A DNA stretch of 7,777 nucleotides from JACPNK01 sp964479745 (GCA_964479745.1 CAYZNJ010000031.1:1-7777), one strand, 5' to 3'; numbered from the stretch's first letter, positions 1 to 4,473 are shown. The notes: generated by a model from the letters alone, not told the origin. Numbers and translations are program-made.

Positions 1-7
1 TATAGGT

Positions 8-226
8 ATGAAGAAAACTGTTTTAAAAAGTGTGGTTTGGAAAGAGGGCAAATATTTTGTTGCTCAATGTTTGAACGTTGATGTTTCTAGTTTTGGCAAG
101 ACAAAAAAAGAGGCTTTGGCTAACCTTGACGAAGCCTTGGAATTATATTTTGAGGGTGAAAAACGCCAACACTACAACAAGATAGAAAAGCCGGAAATTG
201 TACAATTTTCTGTGCCCAATGCCTAA
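8..226 (+). CDS. hicB: HicB-family antitoxin, short form
   Basis: A 72-residue protein with the HicB partial RNase-H-like fold: a first beta hairpin (VVWKEGKYFVAQCLNVDV), then SFGKTKKEALANLDEALELYFE, the family's 'G.T..EAl.nl.eAle' helix at about residues 29-49. HicB binds and neutralises the HicA mRNA interferase in the cytoplasm. The protein ends soon after this helix, so it has no ribbon-helix-helix or HTH DNA-binding domain, which many longer HicB proteins carry. The toxin gene starts inside its last codons (ATG at 219). Order is antitoxin first, the reverse of the classical hicA-hicB arrangement. The ATG at 8 gives a family-typical N-terminus. Only seven bases precede it, so promoter and ribosome site cannot be judged and a longer N-terminus cannot be fully excluded. 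Confidence 0.85.
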   Translation: MKKTVLKSVVWKEGKYFVAQCLNVDVSSFGKTKKEALANLDEALELYFEGEKRQHYNKIEKPEIVQFSVPNA

Positions 227-431
227 ATTCTATTCATCAAAGCAAGTTATCAAAGCCCTTGAAAGAAAGGGTTTTGTTTATGTTTCTCAAAAAGGCAGCC
301 ATATCAAGTTTCGCAAAGACCCTTTTACTGTTATAGTTCCATCTGGGCGAAAAGAAATACCATTTGGCACGCTTAAATCCATTTTAAGACAAGCAAGATT
401 TACCGAGCAAGATTTAAAAAACACAAAATGA
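219..431 (+). CDS. hicA: HicA-family toxin (mRNA interferase)
   Basis: A 70-residue protein with the complete HicA dsRBD-like fold. It has an N-terminal helix (SSKQVIKALERKGF), the catalytic block KGSHIKFRK with the expected active-site histidine at residue 28, a strand (FTVIVP), and the closing motif EIPFGTLKSILRQA. HicA cleaves mRNA and tmRNA when free of HicB. I chose ATG at 219 over an in-frame TTG at 198 because family members begin a few residues before this first helix. The gene overlaps the hicB stop by 8 nt, and its own TGA overlaps the lepA ATG (ATGA, 428-431), so all three genes are probably on one mRNA with coupled translation. The toxin looks intact, with no frameshift or lost histidine. 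Confidence 0.87.
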   Translation: MPKFYSSKQVIKALERKGFVYVSQKGSHIKFRKDPFTVIVPSGRKEIPFGTLKSILRQARFTEQDLKNTK

Positions 432-2206
432 CTCAAAATATACGCAATTTCTGTGTAATCAGTCACATAGATCACGGAAAATCAACTTTAGCTGATCGGC
501 TTTTGGAATTGACGGGGACGATTGAGAAAAGAAAAATGCAGGAGCAGTTTTTGGATACGATGGAATTGGAAAGAGAAAGAGGAATCACGATTAAGTTACA
601 GCCTGTCAGGATGAACTATAAACTAGGAACTATAAACTATCAACTAAACCTAATTGATACTCCGGGGCATGTAGATTTTACTTATGAAGTCTCGCGGTCG
701 CTGGCGGCGGTTGAGGGGGCGATTTTGCTGGTGGACGCGACTCAAGGAGTCCAAGCGCAAACGCTGGCTAACTTAATTTTAGCCCAAAAACAGAATCTGG
801 CGATTATACCCGTAATTAACAAAATTGATTTGCCCAACGCCAAGGTAAAAGAAGTTGAAGAAGAAATTTTTAACTTGCTAGGAATCGGGCCGGACGAAAT
901 TTTAAAGATTTCGGCAAAAACCGGCGAAGGAGTGGGAAAAGTTTTGGAGGCGGTTGTTGAAAAAGTACCGGCGCCGAGAGAAGAAGAAATTTTTCGGGCT
1001 TTGATTTTTGATTCTGTTTTTGATGCTTACAAAGGCGTGATTGCTTATGTCAGAGTTTTCGGCGGTTCGCTGAAAGTTGGAGAGAAAATCAAGCTTTTTG
1101 CCGCAAAGGAAAAAGGTGAAGTAATCGAGGTCGGCCATTTTTCCCCGAAACTTCAAAGCGGAAAAGATTTATCCAATGGCGAGATTGGCTACATTGCTAC
1201 CGGCATAAAGTTGCCGCAAAAAGTTCGGGTGGGAGATACGATAATAAAAGAAAACTCCAGCGTCGCCGCCTTGCCCGGTTACAAAGAGCCGCTTTTGGTT
1301 GTTTTTGCCAGTTTTTATCCCGAAGATTCTGACCAGTTTGACGAGCTGAAAGACGCTTTGGCAAAATTGAAGCTCACCGACGCTTCTTTATCTTTTGAAC
1401 CGGAAAGTTCGCCGGCTTTAGGCCGGGGTTTTCGGCTGGGTTTTCTTGGTTTGCTTCACATTGAGATTATCAGCGAGAGGTTGAGAAGGGAGTTTGGGTT
1501 AGGTTTGATAATTTCTTCGCCGACGGTTGAGTATGAGGTTGTTTTAAAAAACGGCAAGACCTTAAAAATGCGTTCGGCTAACCAACTTCCCGACCCCAGC
1601 TTTATTGAAAAAATAATGGAGCCGATCAGCCGTTTGGATATTATTACGCCGTTGAATTATCTTGGTTCGGTTATGAACTTAGTCAGCGAGATCAGGAATA
1701 GTTACAAGCAGACTGACTATTTGAGCAAAGAAGTCATCCGTTTGACTTATGAAGTGCCTTTGAGTGAAATTATTACCGATTTTTATGACAGGCTTAAAAG
1801 CGTCAGTTCCGGGTACGCGTCTATGAGCTACGAACCGCTTAGCTATAATCAAGCTGATTTGGTAAGATTGGATATATTAGTCGCCGAGGAAAAAGTTGAA
1901 CCGTTTTCTAAAATTGTACCCAGAGATCAGGCTGAAAGAATCGGGCGCGCGATGGTTGGAAAGTTGAAAGACGTGATTCCGCCGCAACTTTTTGCCGTAG
2001 CTTTGCAGGCGGCAGTTGGCGGTAAAGTCTTGGCAAGAGAAACCATAAAAGCGAGGCGAAAAGATGTAACCGGCTATCTTTACGGCGGAGATGTGACCAG
2101 AAAAAAGAAATTGCTGGAAAAACAAAAGCGGGGGAAGGAACGGATGAAAACGGAAGGCCGGGTGAACATTCCTCAAAAAGTTTTTTTGGAAATGCTGAAA
2201 AAATAG
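428..2206 (+). CDS. lepA: Elongation factor 4 (LepA), ribosomal back-translocase GTPase
   Basis: A 592-residue, full-length EF4. The GTPase elements are all present: P-loop SHIDHGKST (12-20), RGITIK switch I (51-56), DTPGH switch II with His81, NKID (131-134) and SAKTGEG. The translational-GTPase domains II, III and V follow, and the EF4-specific C-terminal domain is complete, with KDVTGYLYGGDVTRKKKLLEKQKRGKERM and INIPQ-type VNIPQKVF near the end. EF4 acts on stalled or mistranslocated ribosomes and in 30S biogenesis. The start fits the family (MxxxIRNFxxIxHIDHGK) and no Shine-Dalgarno is visible. Its ATG overlaps the hicA stop, so initiation probably depends on ribosomes finishing hicA. Ser12 replaces the usual Ala/Gly. 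The stretch just before DTPG is built from a 12-bp direct repeat. It ends in TAG one base before the stop of the opposing small ORF. Confidence 0.97.
   Translation: MTQNIRNFCVISHIDHGKSTLADRLLELTGTIEKRKMQEQFLDTMELERERGITIKLQPVRMNYKLGTINYQLNLIDTPGHVDFTYEVSRSLAAVEGAILLVDATQGVQAQTLANLILAQKQNLAIIPVINKIDLPNAKVKEVEEEIFNLLGIGPDEILKISAKTGEGVGKVLEAVVEKVPAPREEEIFRALIFDSVFDAYKGVIAYVRVFGGSLKVGEKIKLFAAKEKGEVIEVGHFSPKLQSGKDLSNGEIGYIATGIKLPQKVRVGDTIIKENSSVAALPGYKEPLLVVFASFYPEDSDQFDELKDALAKLKLTDASLSFEPESSPALGRGFRLGFLGLLHIEIISERLRREFGLGLIISSPTVEYEVVLKNGKTLKMRSANQLPDPSFIEKIMEPISRLDIITPLNYLGSVMNLVSEIRNSYKQTDYLSKEVIRLTYEVPLSEIITDFYDRLKSVSSGYASMSYEPLSYNQADLVRLDILVAEEKVEPFSKIVPRDQAERIGRAMVGKLKDVIPPQLFAVALQAAVGGKVLARETIKARRKDVTGYLYGGDVTRKKKLLEKQKRGKERMKTEGRVNIPQKVFLEMLKK
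614..639 (+). repeat. 12-bp tandem direct repeat inside lepA
   Basis: AACTATAAACTA occurs at 614-625 and again at 628-639 (14-nt period), followed by a degenerate third copy (TCAACTAAACC, 640-650). It encodes NYKLGTINYQL, the variable beta turn between switch I and DTPG, where other EF4 proteins usually have something like YKAKDGxTYxL. Reading frame is kept. Confidence 0.6.
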
Positions 2207-2207
2207 C

Positions 2208-2318
2208 TTAACGGTAAAATACCGGCAACAAGAGCAGGATGATCGTGCTTAGGGCTATGATTATTACCACCACTTTTTGAACCAATTTGAAAGTTTTGGA
2301 TTGAGTGTTGAAAAACAT
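2208..2318 (-). CDS. Tiny single-pass membrane protein (unrecognised)
   Basis: A 36-residue ORF starting at the ATG at 2318: a short basic head (FFNTQSKTFKLVQK) followed by a hydrophobic segment of about 20 residues (VVVIIIALSTIILLLLPVFY) and a terminal Arg, so probably one transmembrane helix. I do not recognise a family. Support for a real gene is contextual. It exactly fills the gap between lepA (one base away, convergent) and ftsB (divergent). It also has a TATAAT on its own strand (2330-2325) whose expected transcription start falls on its ATG, with a possible -35 TTGCAA (2352-2347, 16-bp spacing). A longer start at 2339 (adding MKNYNEN) would overlap the ftsB ATG and the -10 box and is less likely. 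Small SecE-like or stress membrane peptides are possible relatives, but this is a guess. Confidence 0.45.
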   Translation of the reverse strand: MFFNTQSKTFKLVQKVVVIIIALSTIILLLLPVFYR

Positions 2319-2324
2319 GTTTTC

Positions 2325-2332
2325 ATTATAAT
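2325..2332. promoter_or_regulatory. Palindromic shared -10 element for two divergent genes
   Basis: ATTATAAT is its own reverse complement, so it presents TATAAT on both strands (2327-2332 on plus, 2330-2325 on minus). The plus ATG (ftsB, 2338) is 5 nt beyond the hexamer and the minus ATG (small ORF, 2318) is 6 nt beyond it, which places both predicted transcription starts at or within a base of the start codons. A -35-like TTGCAA serves the minus direction (2352-2347). The plus side has only a loose TTGAGT at 2301-2306 with a long 20-bp spacer. Confidence 0.55.
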
Positions 2333-2337
2333 TTTTC

Positions 2338-2733
2338 ATGCGTTTTTTGCAATCTAAAATTTTTACTGTTTTTATCGTGCTGGTTGCGGCTTTTTTGGTC
2401 TGGTCTTTGGTGAAACTTTGGCCGAGGAAAATTTTAGTCCAAAACAGACTGGACAATCTTCAAGAAAAAATTGCCGAGACTGAAAAGTCCAATACCTCTT
2501 TGGCCAAAATGCTGGATTATTTTAAAAGTCCGGCTTTTTTGGAAAGAGAATCAAAGTTAAAACTTAATGTCAGGCGTCCTGATGAAAACGTGATTTTTGT
2601 TTATCCGAACGAAAAAGACAGCTTAACTAAGCCGGAAGAAAGAAACGGTTTTTCCGGACTTGAAGGGCTGACCAACTTTGAAAAATGGATTAAGTACTTA
2701 TTTAACGACCCGCGCGGTCGACAGACTTTCTGA
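2338..2733 (+). CDS. FtsB/DivIC-like septum formation initiator
   Basis: A 131-residue bitopic membrane protein. It has a short cytoplasmic head, one transmembrane helix (about residues 8-27, IFTVFIVLVAAFLVWSLVKL), a coiled coil (about 32-62, NRLDNLQEKIAETEKSN), then the family signature SPAFLERESKLKLNVRRPDENVIFVYP (about 64-90). Proteins of this type join the divisome complex with FtsL-like and FtsQ-like partners outside the membrane. No Shine-Dalgarno precedes the ATG, and a TATAAT ends 5 nt before it, so the mRNA may be leaderless. The last residues (NDPRGRQTF) are encoded by the inverted repeats at 2706-2751, so the tail may be repeat-derived rather than ancestral. A tRNA-Gly gene follows 23 bp downstream with no obvious promoter of its own, suggesting one transcript. 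Confidence 0.85.
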   Translation: MRFLQSKIFTVFIVLVAAFLVWSLVKLWPRKILVQNRLDNLQEKIAETEKSNTSLAKMLDYFKSPAFLERESKLKLNVRRPDENVIFVYPNEKDSLTKPEERNGFSGLEGLTNFEKWIKYLFNDPRGRQTF

Positions 2734-2751
2734 CCTGCGAGGTCAGAAAGT
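2706..2751. repeat. Double palindrome (GACC-N5-GGTC twice) at ftsB 3' end
   Basis: The first hairpin is CGACC-CGCGC-GGTCG (2706-2720). The second is a perfect 12-bp stem, ACTTTCTGACCT/AGGTCAGAAAGT (2725-2736 and 2740-2751), with loop GCG. Both share the core GACC-N5-GGTC. The second hairpin includes the ftsB TGA and is not followed by a T-run, so it is a poor terminator. It could be an RNA-processing or stability structure ahead of the tRNA, or an interspersed REP-like element. Confidence 0.7.
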
Positions 2752-2756
2752 TAAAA

Positions 2757-2827
2757 GCGGGATTAGTATAGTGGCAATACGCTTGCTTCCCAAGCAAGAG
2801 ACGCCAGTCCGATTCTGGTATCCCGCT
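2757..2827 (+). tRNA. tRNA-Gly (anticodon CCC)
   Basis: The cloverleaf is complete over 71 nt. The acceptor is GCGGGAT/ATCCCGC (2757-2763 with 2820-2826) and the discriminator is U73 (2827), as expected for bacterial tRNA-Gly. The D stem is GTAT/ATAC with AGTGGCA loop. The anticodon stem is CTTGC/GCAAG with loop TTCCCAA, anticodon CCC at 2789-2791, reading GGG. The T stem is GCCAG/CTGGT with loop TCCGATT. CCA is not encoded (CTA follows). Position 55 is C (2809) instead of the near-universal T that becomes pseudouridine. The last bases form one copy of the 12-bp repeat that recurs after the GIY-YIG gene. It probably shares the ftsB transcript. Confidence 0.93.
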
Positions 2828-2828
2828 C
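2817..2828 (+). repeat. 12-bp direct repeat, copy 1 (tRNA-Gly 3' end)
   Basis: GGTATCCCGCTC covers the end of the T stem, the acceptor 3' strand, the discriminator and the next base of the tRNA. An identical copy lies at 3109-3120, and the two bracket the GIY-YIG gene with a 292-bp period. This looks like an attachment or target-site duplication that keeps the tRNA functional. Confidence 0.75.
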
Positions 2829-2841
2829 TAAGTTTTTGCTT

Positions 2842-3105
2842 ATGCATTATGTTTATATTTTAGTGAGCATGAAAGATAACAATATTTATGTAGGGTATAC
2901 TAATGACTTAAAGAAGCGTTTTGCTAAACATAATGCTGGTAAAGTTCAAGCAACTTCTTGCCGATTGCCAGTGAAACTTATTTATTACGAGGCATACATG
3001 GATGAATGGGATGCCCGGGAACGAGAAAAATATTTCAAAACAGGTTGGGGTAGAAATTATATACAAAAAAAGTTAGTTAGAACTTTACAGAAAGCAAAAA
3101 TTTAG
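2842..3105 (+). CDS. Small stand-alone GIY-YIG nuclease-domain protein
   Basis: An 87-residue protein that is almost only a GIY-YIG domain: YVY (3-5) and YVG (16-18) stand for the two name motifs, Arg26 lies in the LKKRFAKHN helix, and Glu62 in AREREKYFKTGWGR is the expected metal-binding catalytic residue. All key positions are present, so it is probably an active nuclease. No DNA-binding accessory domain is attached. It resembles the short UvrC-N-type proteins that are plentiful in Patescibacteria; their cellular role is not settled. An in-frame TTG at 2836 is possible, but MHYVYIL is the usual start. No Shine-Dalgarno is seen. The gene begins 14 nt after the tRNA-Gly and is flanked by 12-bp repeats of the tRNA end, suggesting it arrived as a tiny mobile unit. 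Confidence 0.9.
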   Translation: MHYVYILVSMKDNNIYVGYTNDLKKRFAKHNAGKVQATSCRLPVKLIYYEAYMDEWDAREREKYFKTGWGRNYIQKKLVRTLQKAKI

Positions 3106-3108
3106 GCG

Positions 3109-3120
3109 GGTATCCCGCTC
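3109..3120 (+). repeat. 12-bp direct repeat, copy 2 (tRNA-end remnant)
   Basis: An exact second copy of GGTATCCCGCTC, four bases after the GIY-YIG stop. The bases before it (GCGGG, 3106-3110, overlapping the repeat's first two G) match the 5' acceptor strand of the same tRNA, so 3106-3118 folds as GCGGG-TAT-CCCGC. It may be a duplicated attachment end or the deleted remnant of a second tRNA-Gly. Confidence 0.7.
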
Positions 3121-3126
3121 AAAATG

Positions 3127-3152
3127 AAAGCCCTCTTAATTAAGAGGGCTTT
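3127..3152. terminator. Bidirectional palindromic terminator
   Basis: A perfect 26-bp palindrome with arms AAAGCCCTCTTAA and TTAAGAGGGCTTT. The stem is GC-rich in its middle, with T-rich tails on either side (TTTGAGGTTT on plus, CTTTCATTTT on minus). It lies between the plus-strand ftsB/tRNA/GIY-YIG unit and the opposing Janus/Ocnus gene, ending 5 bp from the latter's stop, so it can serve both. Confidence 0.85.
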
Positions 3153-3157
3153 GAGGT

Positions 3158-3499
3158 TTAGTAATTGGAACCAATCTCAATTTTAAAGTCTGGATATGCG
3201 GCTTGAAGAAGTTTGCCAGTTGTTCCTTGCCGGTTGGGCTCAACCCCAAAGTCACCGCTGGAAGACCAAATTTTAATAACCTTAGCTTCTGGATCAACAT
3301 TTATTCTACCGCCGCCGAGACAGCTTACGCTTAGGCCAGTAGCAATTCTAAGTTGTCTAACTATATCTCTGTGAAATCCAGCGCTCTGGTTTGCTCGAAC
3401 GACGAGCTTTTTGCTGTCGGCATCGTAAATCTCACATGTAACAAATTTGTAGCCGCCTCGGGCGTCAATTTCTACTTCAGGTATATTTTCAAGGTTCAT
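3158..3499 (-). CDS. Janus/Ocnus family protein (PHPT1-like phosphohistidine phosphatase)
   Basis: A 113-residue protein matching the 14-kDa phosphohistidine phosphatase/Janus-Ocnus fold. It has an N-terminal strand with GGYKFVTCEI, the catalytic-histidine block FHRDIV (His43, aligned with the HADI histidine of animal PHPT1), the near-invariant CLGGGRI (60-66), a KIWSSSGDFG strand, and a C-terminal KLLQAAYPDFKIEIGSNY that mirrors the animal KIKAKYPDYEV...NDGY ending. The predicted reaction is dephosphorylation of phosphohistidine, inferred from the family. I start at ATG 3499 because AAAGGAG (3512-3506) lies 6 nt upstream, one of only two clear Shine-Dalgarno sites in the window; the ORF extends upstream to 3541 without support. 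It diverges from the TrmB-like regulator across 180 bp. No histidine kinase gene is nearby. Confidence 0.86.
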   Translation of the reverse strand: MNLENIPEVEIDARGGYKFVTCEIYDADSKKLVVRANQSAGFHRDIVRQLRIATGLSVSCLGGGRINVDPEAKVIKIWSSSGDFGVEPNRQGTTGKLLQAAYPDFKIEIGSNY

Positions 3500-3505
3500 T
3501 TTCTT

Positions 3506-3512
3506 CTCCTTT
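3506..3512 (-). promoter_or_regulatory. Shine-Dalgarno site of the Janus/Ocnus gene
   Basis: AAAGGAG on the minus strand, 6 nt before ATG 3499. It decides the start codon against the upstream in-frame ATG at 3541. Confidence 0.85.
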
Positions 3513-3621
3513 TTTTGGCAAGATCTTATCTGACCTTGCACTATAATTTTACACCAGCTTTGGCGAACTGTCTGGTTAAATGGTCAAATGTGTATGATCT
3601 TTTTGCTGAAACACCATCTTA

Positions 3622-3650
3622 TTGACTTTTTAAAGGTAGTTTGATAAGAT
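3622..3650 (+). promoter_or_regulatory. Promoter of the TrmB-like regulator gene
   Basis: The -35 is TTGACT (3622-3627) and the -10 is TAAGAT (3645-3650), with an exact 17-bp spacer. The predicted transcription start is near 3657, giving a leader of about 23 nt that contains the inverted repeat at 3655-3676. The run TTGACTTTTT is identical to the -35 region before the CYTH gene. Confidence 0.7.
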
Positions 3651-3654
3651 TAAA

Positions 3655-3676
3655 TGTGTAACGAAGTTGTTACACA
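3655..3676. promoter_or_regulatory. Operator-like inverted repeat before the TrmB-like gene
   Basis: TGTGTAAC and GTTACACA form perfect 8-bp arms around a 6-nt centre (GAAGTT), starting at the predicted transcription start and ending 3 nt before the ATG at 3680. The dyad size and place suit a dimeric winged-helix repressor, so autoregulation is plausible. The half-site start AAATGTGTA also occurs at 3586-3594 in the same divergent gap. Confidence 0.6.
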
Positions 3677-3679
3677 ATC

Positions 3680-4408
3680 ATGAAAAACACCAATTTTTTA
3701 AATAAATTAGGCCTCAATAAGTACCAAGTTGCGATATATTTAAGCCTTATAGAAAGAGGTGCGATGACTGTTGCGGGTATTGCAAAAGCAAGCGGTTTGT
3801 ACCGCCCGGTGGTTTATAAGTCTCTCCCGTCGCTTGAAAATATAGGATTGATTGGGATAGTGAATAAGGGTAAACAAAAACATTATGTTGCTCAGTCTCC
3901 GGAACATCTTAGGCAATTAGTCCAGGACATTAACTCTGAACTTGAACAGTCTCTGCCTGAACTGGAGCGTGACTTTGCGATTCAAGGCCAACAGCCAATA
4001 GTCAAGTTTTTTTACGGGAAAAAGGGGATATCTTTAATATTCCGCGATTTAGTTACAAGTTTGCCTAGAGAATCGGTCTATTATCGGTTTACCAGCAACA
4101 AAGACTTGGAACAGGTAGTAAAATACCTGCCGAGAGGCTACAAAGAAACGAGAGACAGAAAACTTTTAGACCGTTTTGTCATAAACAACGAGACCGCCGC
4201 TAAACAGGAAAAAACAAAATTAGGCCGGGAAGTAAAAACTATACCCGAAGAATTAGACGCTTTTGACTATGACATAAACCAAATTATTTACGGCAACAAA
4301 GTTGCGTTTCTGGATTTTAATTCAGACACGGCTATTTTAATTGAAAATAAAAAAATAGCCGATTTGCAGAGGGCTATATTTAAAATGCTCTACGGATTTT
4401 TGCAGTAA
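3680..4408 (+). CDS. TrmB-like transcriptional regulator (winged HTH plus effector domain)
   Basis: A 242-residue cytoplasmic DNA-binding protein. Residues 1-70 form the TrmB-type winged helix: LGLNKYQVAIYLSLIERGAMTVAGIAKASGLYRPVVYKSLPSLENIGLIGIVNKGKQKHYVA, with recognition helix RPVVYKSLPSLE and a beta wing ending in KGKQKHYVA. A helical, coiled-coil-like linker follows (about 75-97, HLRQLVQDINSELEQSLPELE). The C-terminal part (about 105-242) resembles the phospholipase-D-like effector region of this group. Archaeal TrmB proteins sense sugars; the ligand here is unknown. The ATG at 3680 has no Shine-Dalgarno and lies 3 nt after a perfect inverted repeat, which suggests self-control. The gene diverges from the Janus/Ocnus gene and precedes prfB, which has its own promoter. 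Confidence 0.83.
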   Translation: MKNTNFLNKLGLNKYQVAIYLSLIERGAMTVAGIAKASGLYRPVVYKSLPSLENIGLIGIVNKGKQKHYVAQSPEHLRQLVQDINSELEQSLPELERDFAIQGQQPIVKFFYGKKGISLIFRDLVTSLPRESVYYRFTSNKDLEQVVKYLPRGYKETRDRKLLDRFVINNETAAKQEKTKLGREVKTIPEELDAFDYDINQIIYGNKVAFLDFNSDTAILIENKKIADLQRAIFKMLYGFLQ

Positions 4409-4437
4409 ATATCTCCCAATTTGAGAGTTAGATTTGC

Positions 4438-4466
4438 TTTACTCAAGGCTCCTTTGGGAATATAAT
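4438..4466 (+). promoter_or_regulatory. Promoter of the prfB-ftsE-ftsX operon
   Basis: The -35 is TTTACT (4438-4443), the spacer is 17 bp, and the -10 is a perfect TATAAT (4461-4466). The predicted transcription start is about 4473, one base before the prfB ATG, so the mRNA would be leaderless or nearly so, and there is no room for a Shine-Dalgarno. Confidence 0.7.
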
Positions 4467-4473
4467 TGTTTTA

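Noticed and set aside
198..221. hicA start at TTG 198
   Set aside because: It adds seven residues not seen in the family; ATG 219 fits the first helix.
1877..2176. Minus-strand ORFs inside lepA, prfB, ftsE, ftsX and the CYTH gene
   Set aside because: They are opposite-strand readings of well-supported genes and show no domain or start signal.
2212..2224. CGGTA-AAA-TACCG hairpin after lepA as a terminator
   Set aside because: Stem of only 5 bp, and no T-run follows on the plus strand; the minus-strand T-run is several bases away. It lies within the small ORF's last codons.
2678..2863. A 61-residue plus-strand ORF across the ftsB end and the tRNA-Gly
   Set aside because: It overlaps a complete tRNA and has no recognisable domain.
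3500..3541. Upstream ATG 3541 for the Janus/Ocnus gene
   Set aside because: The added residues translate the Shine-Dalgarno region and have no family match.
4409..4450. Terminator after the TrmB-like gene
   Set aside because: Only short, imperfect pairings (CTC/GAG, TTGAG/CTCAA) without a following T-run.
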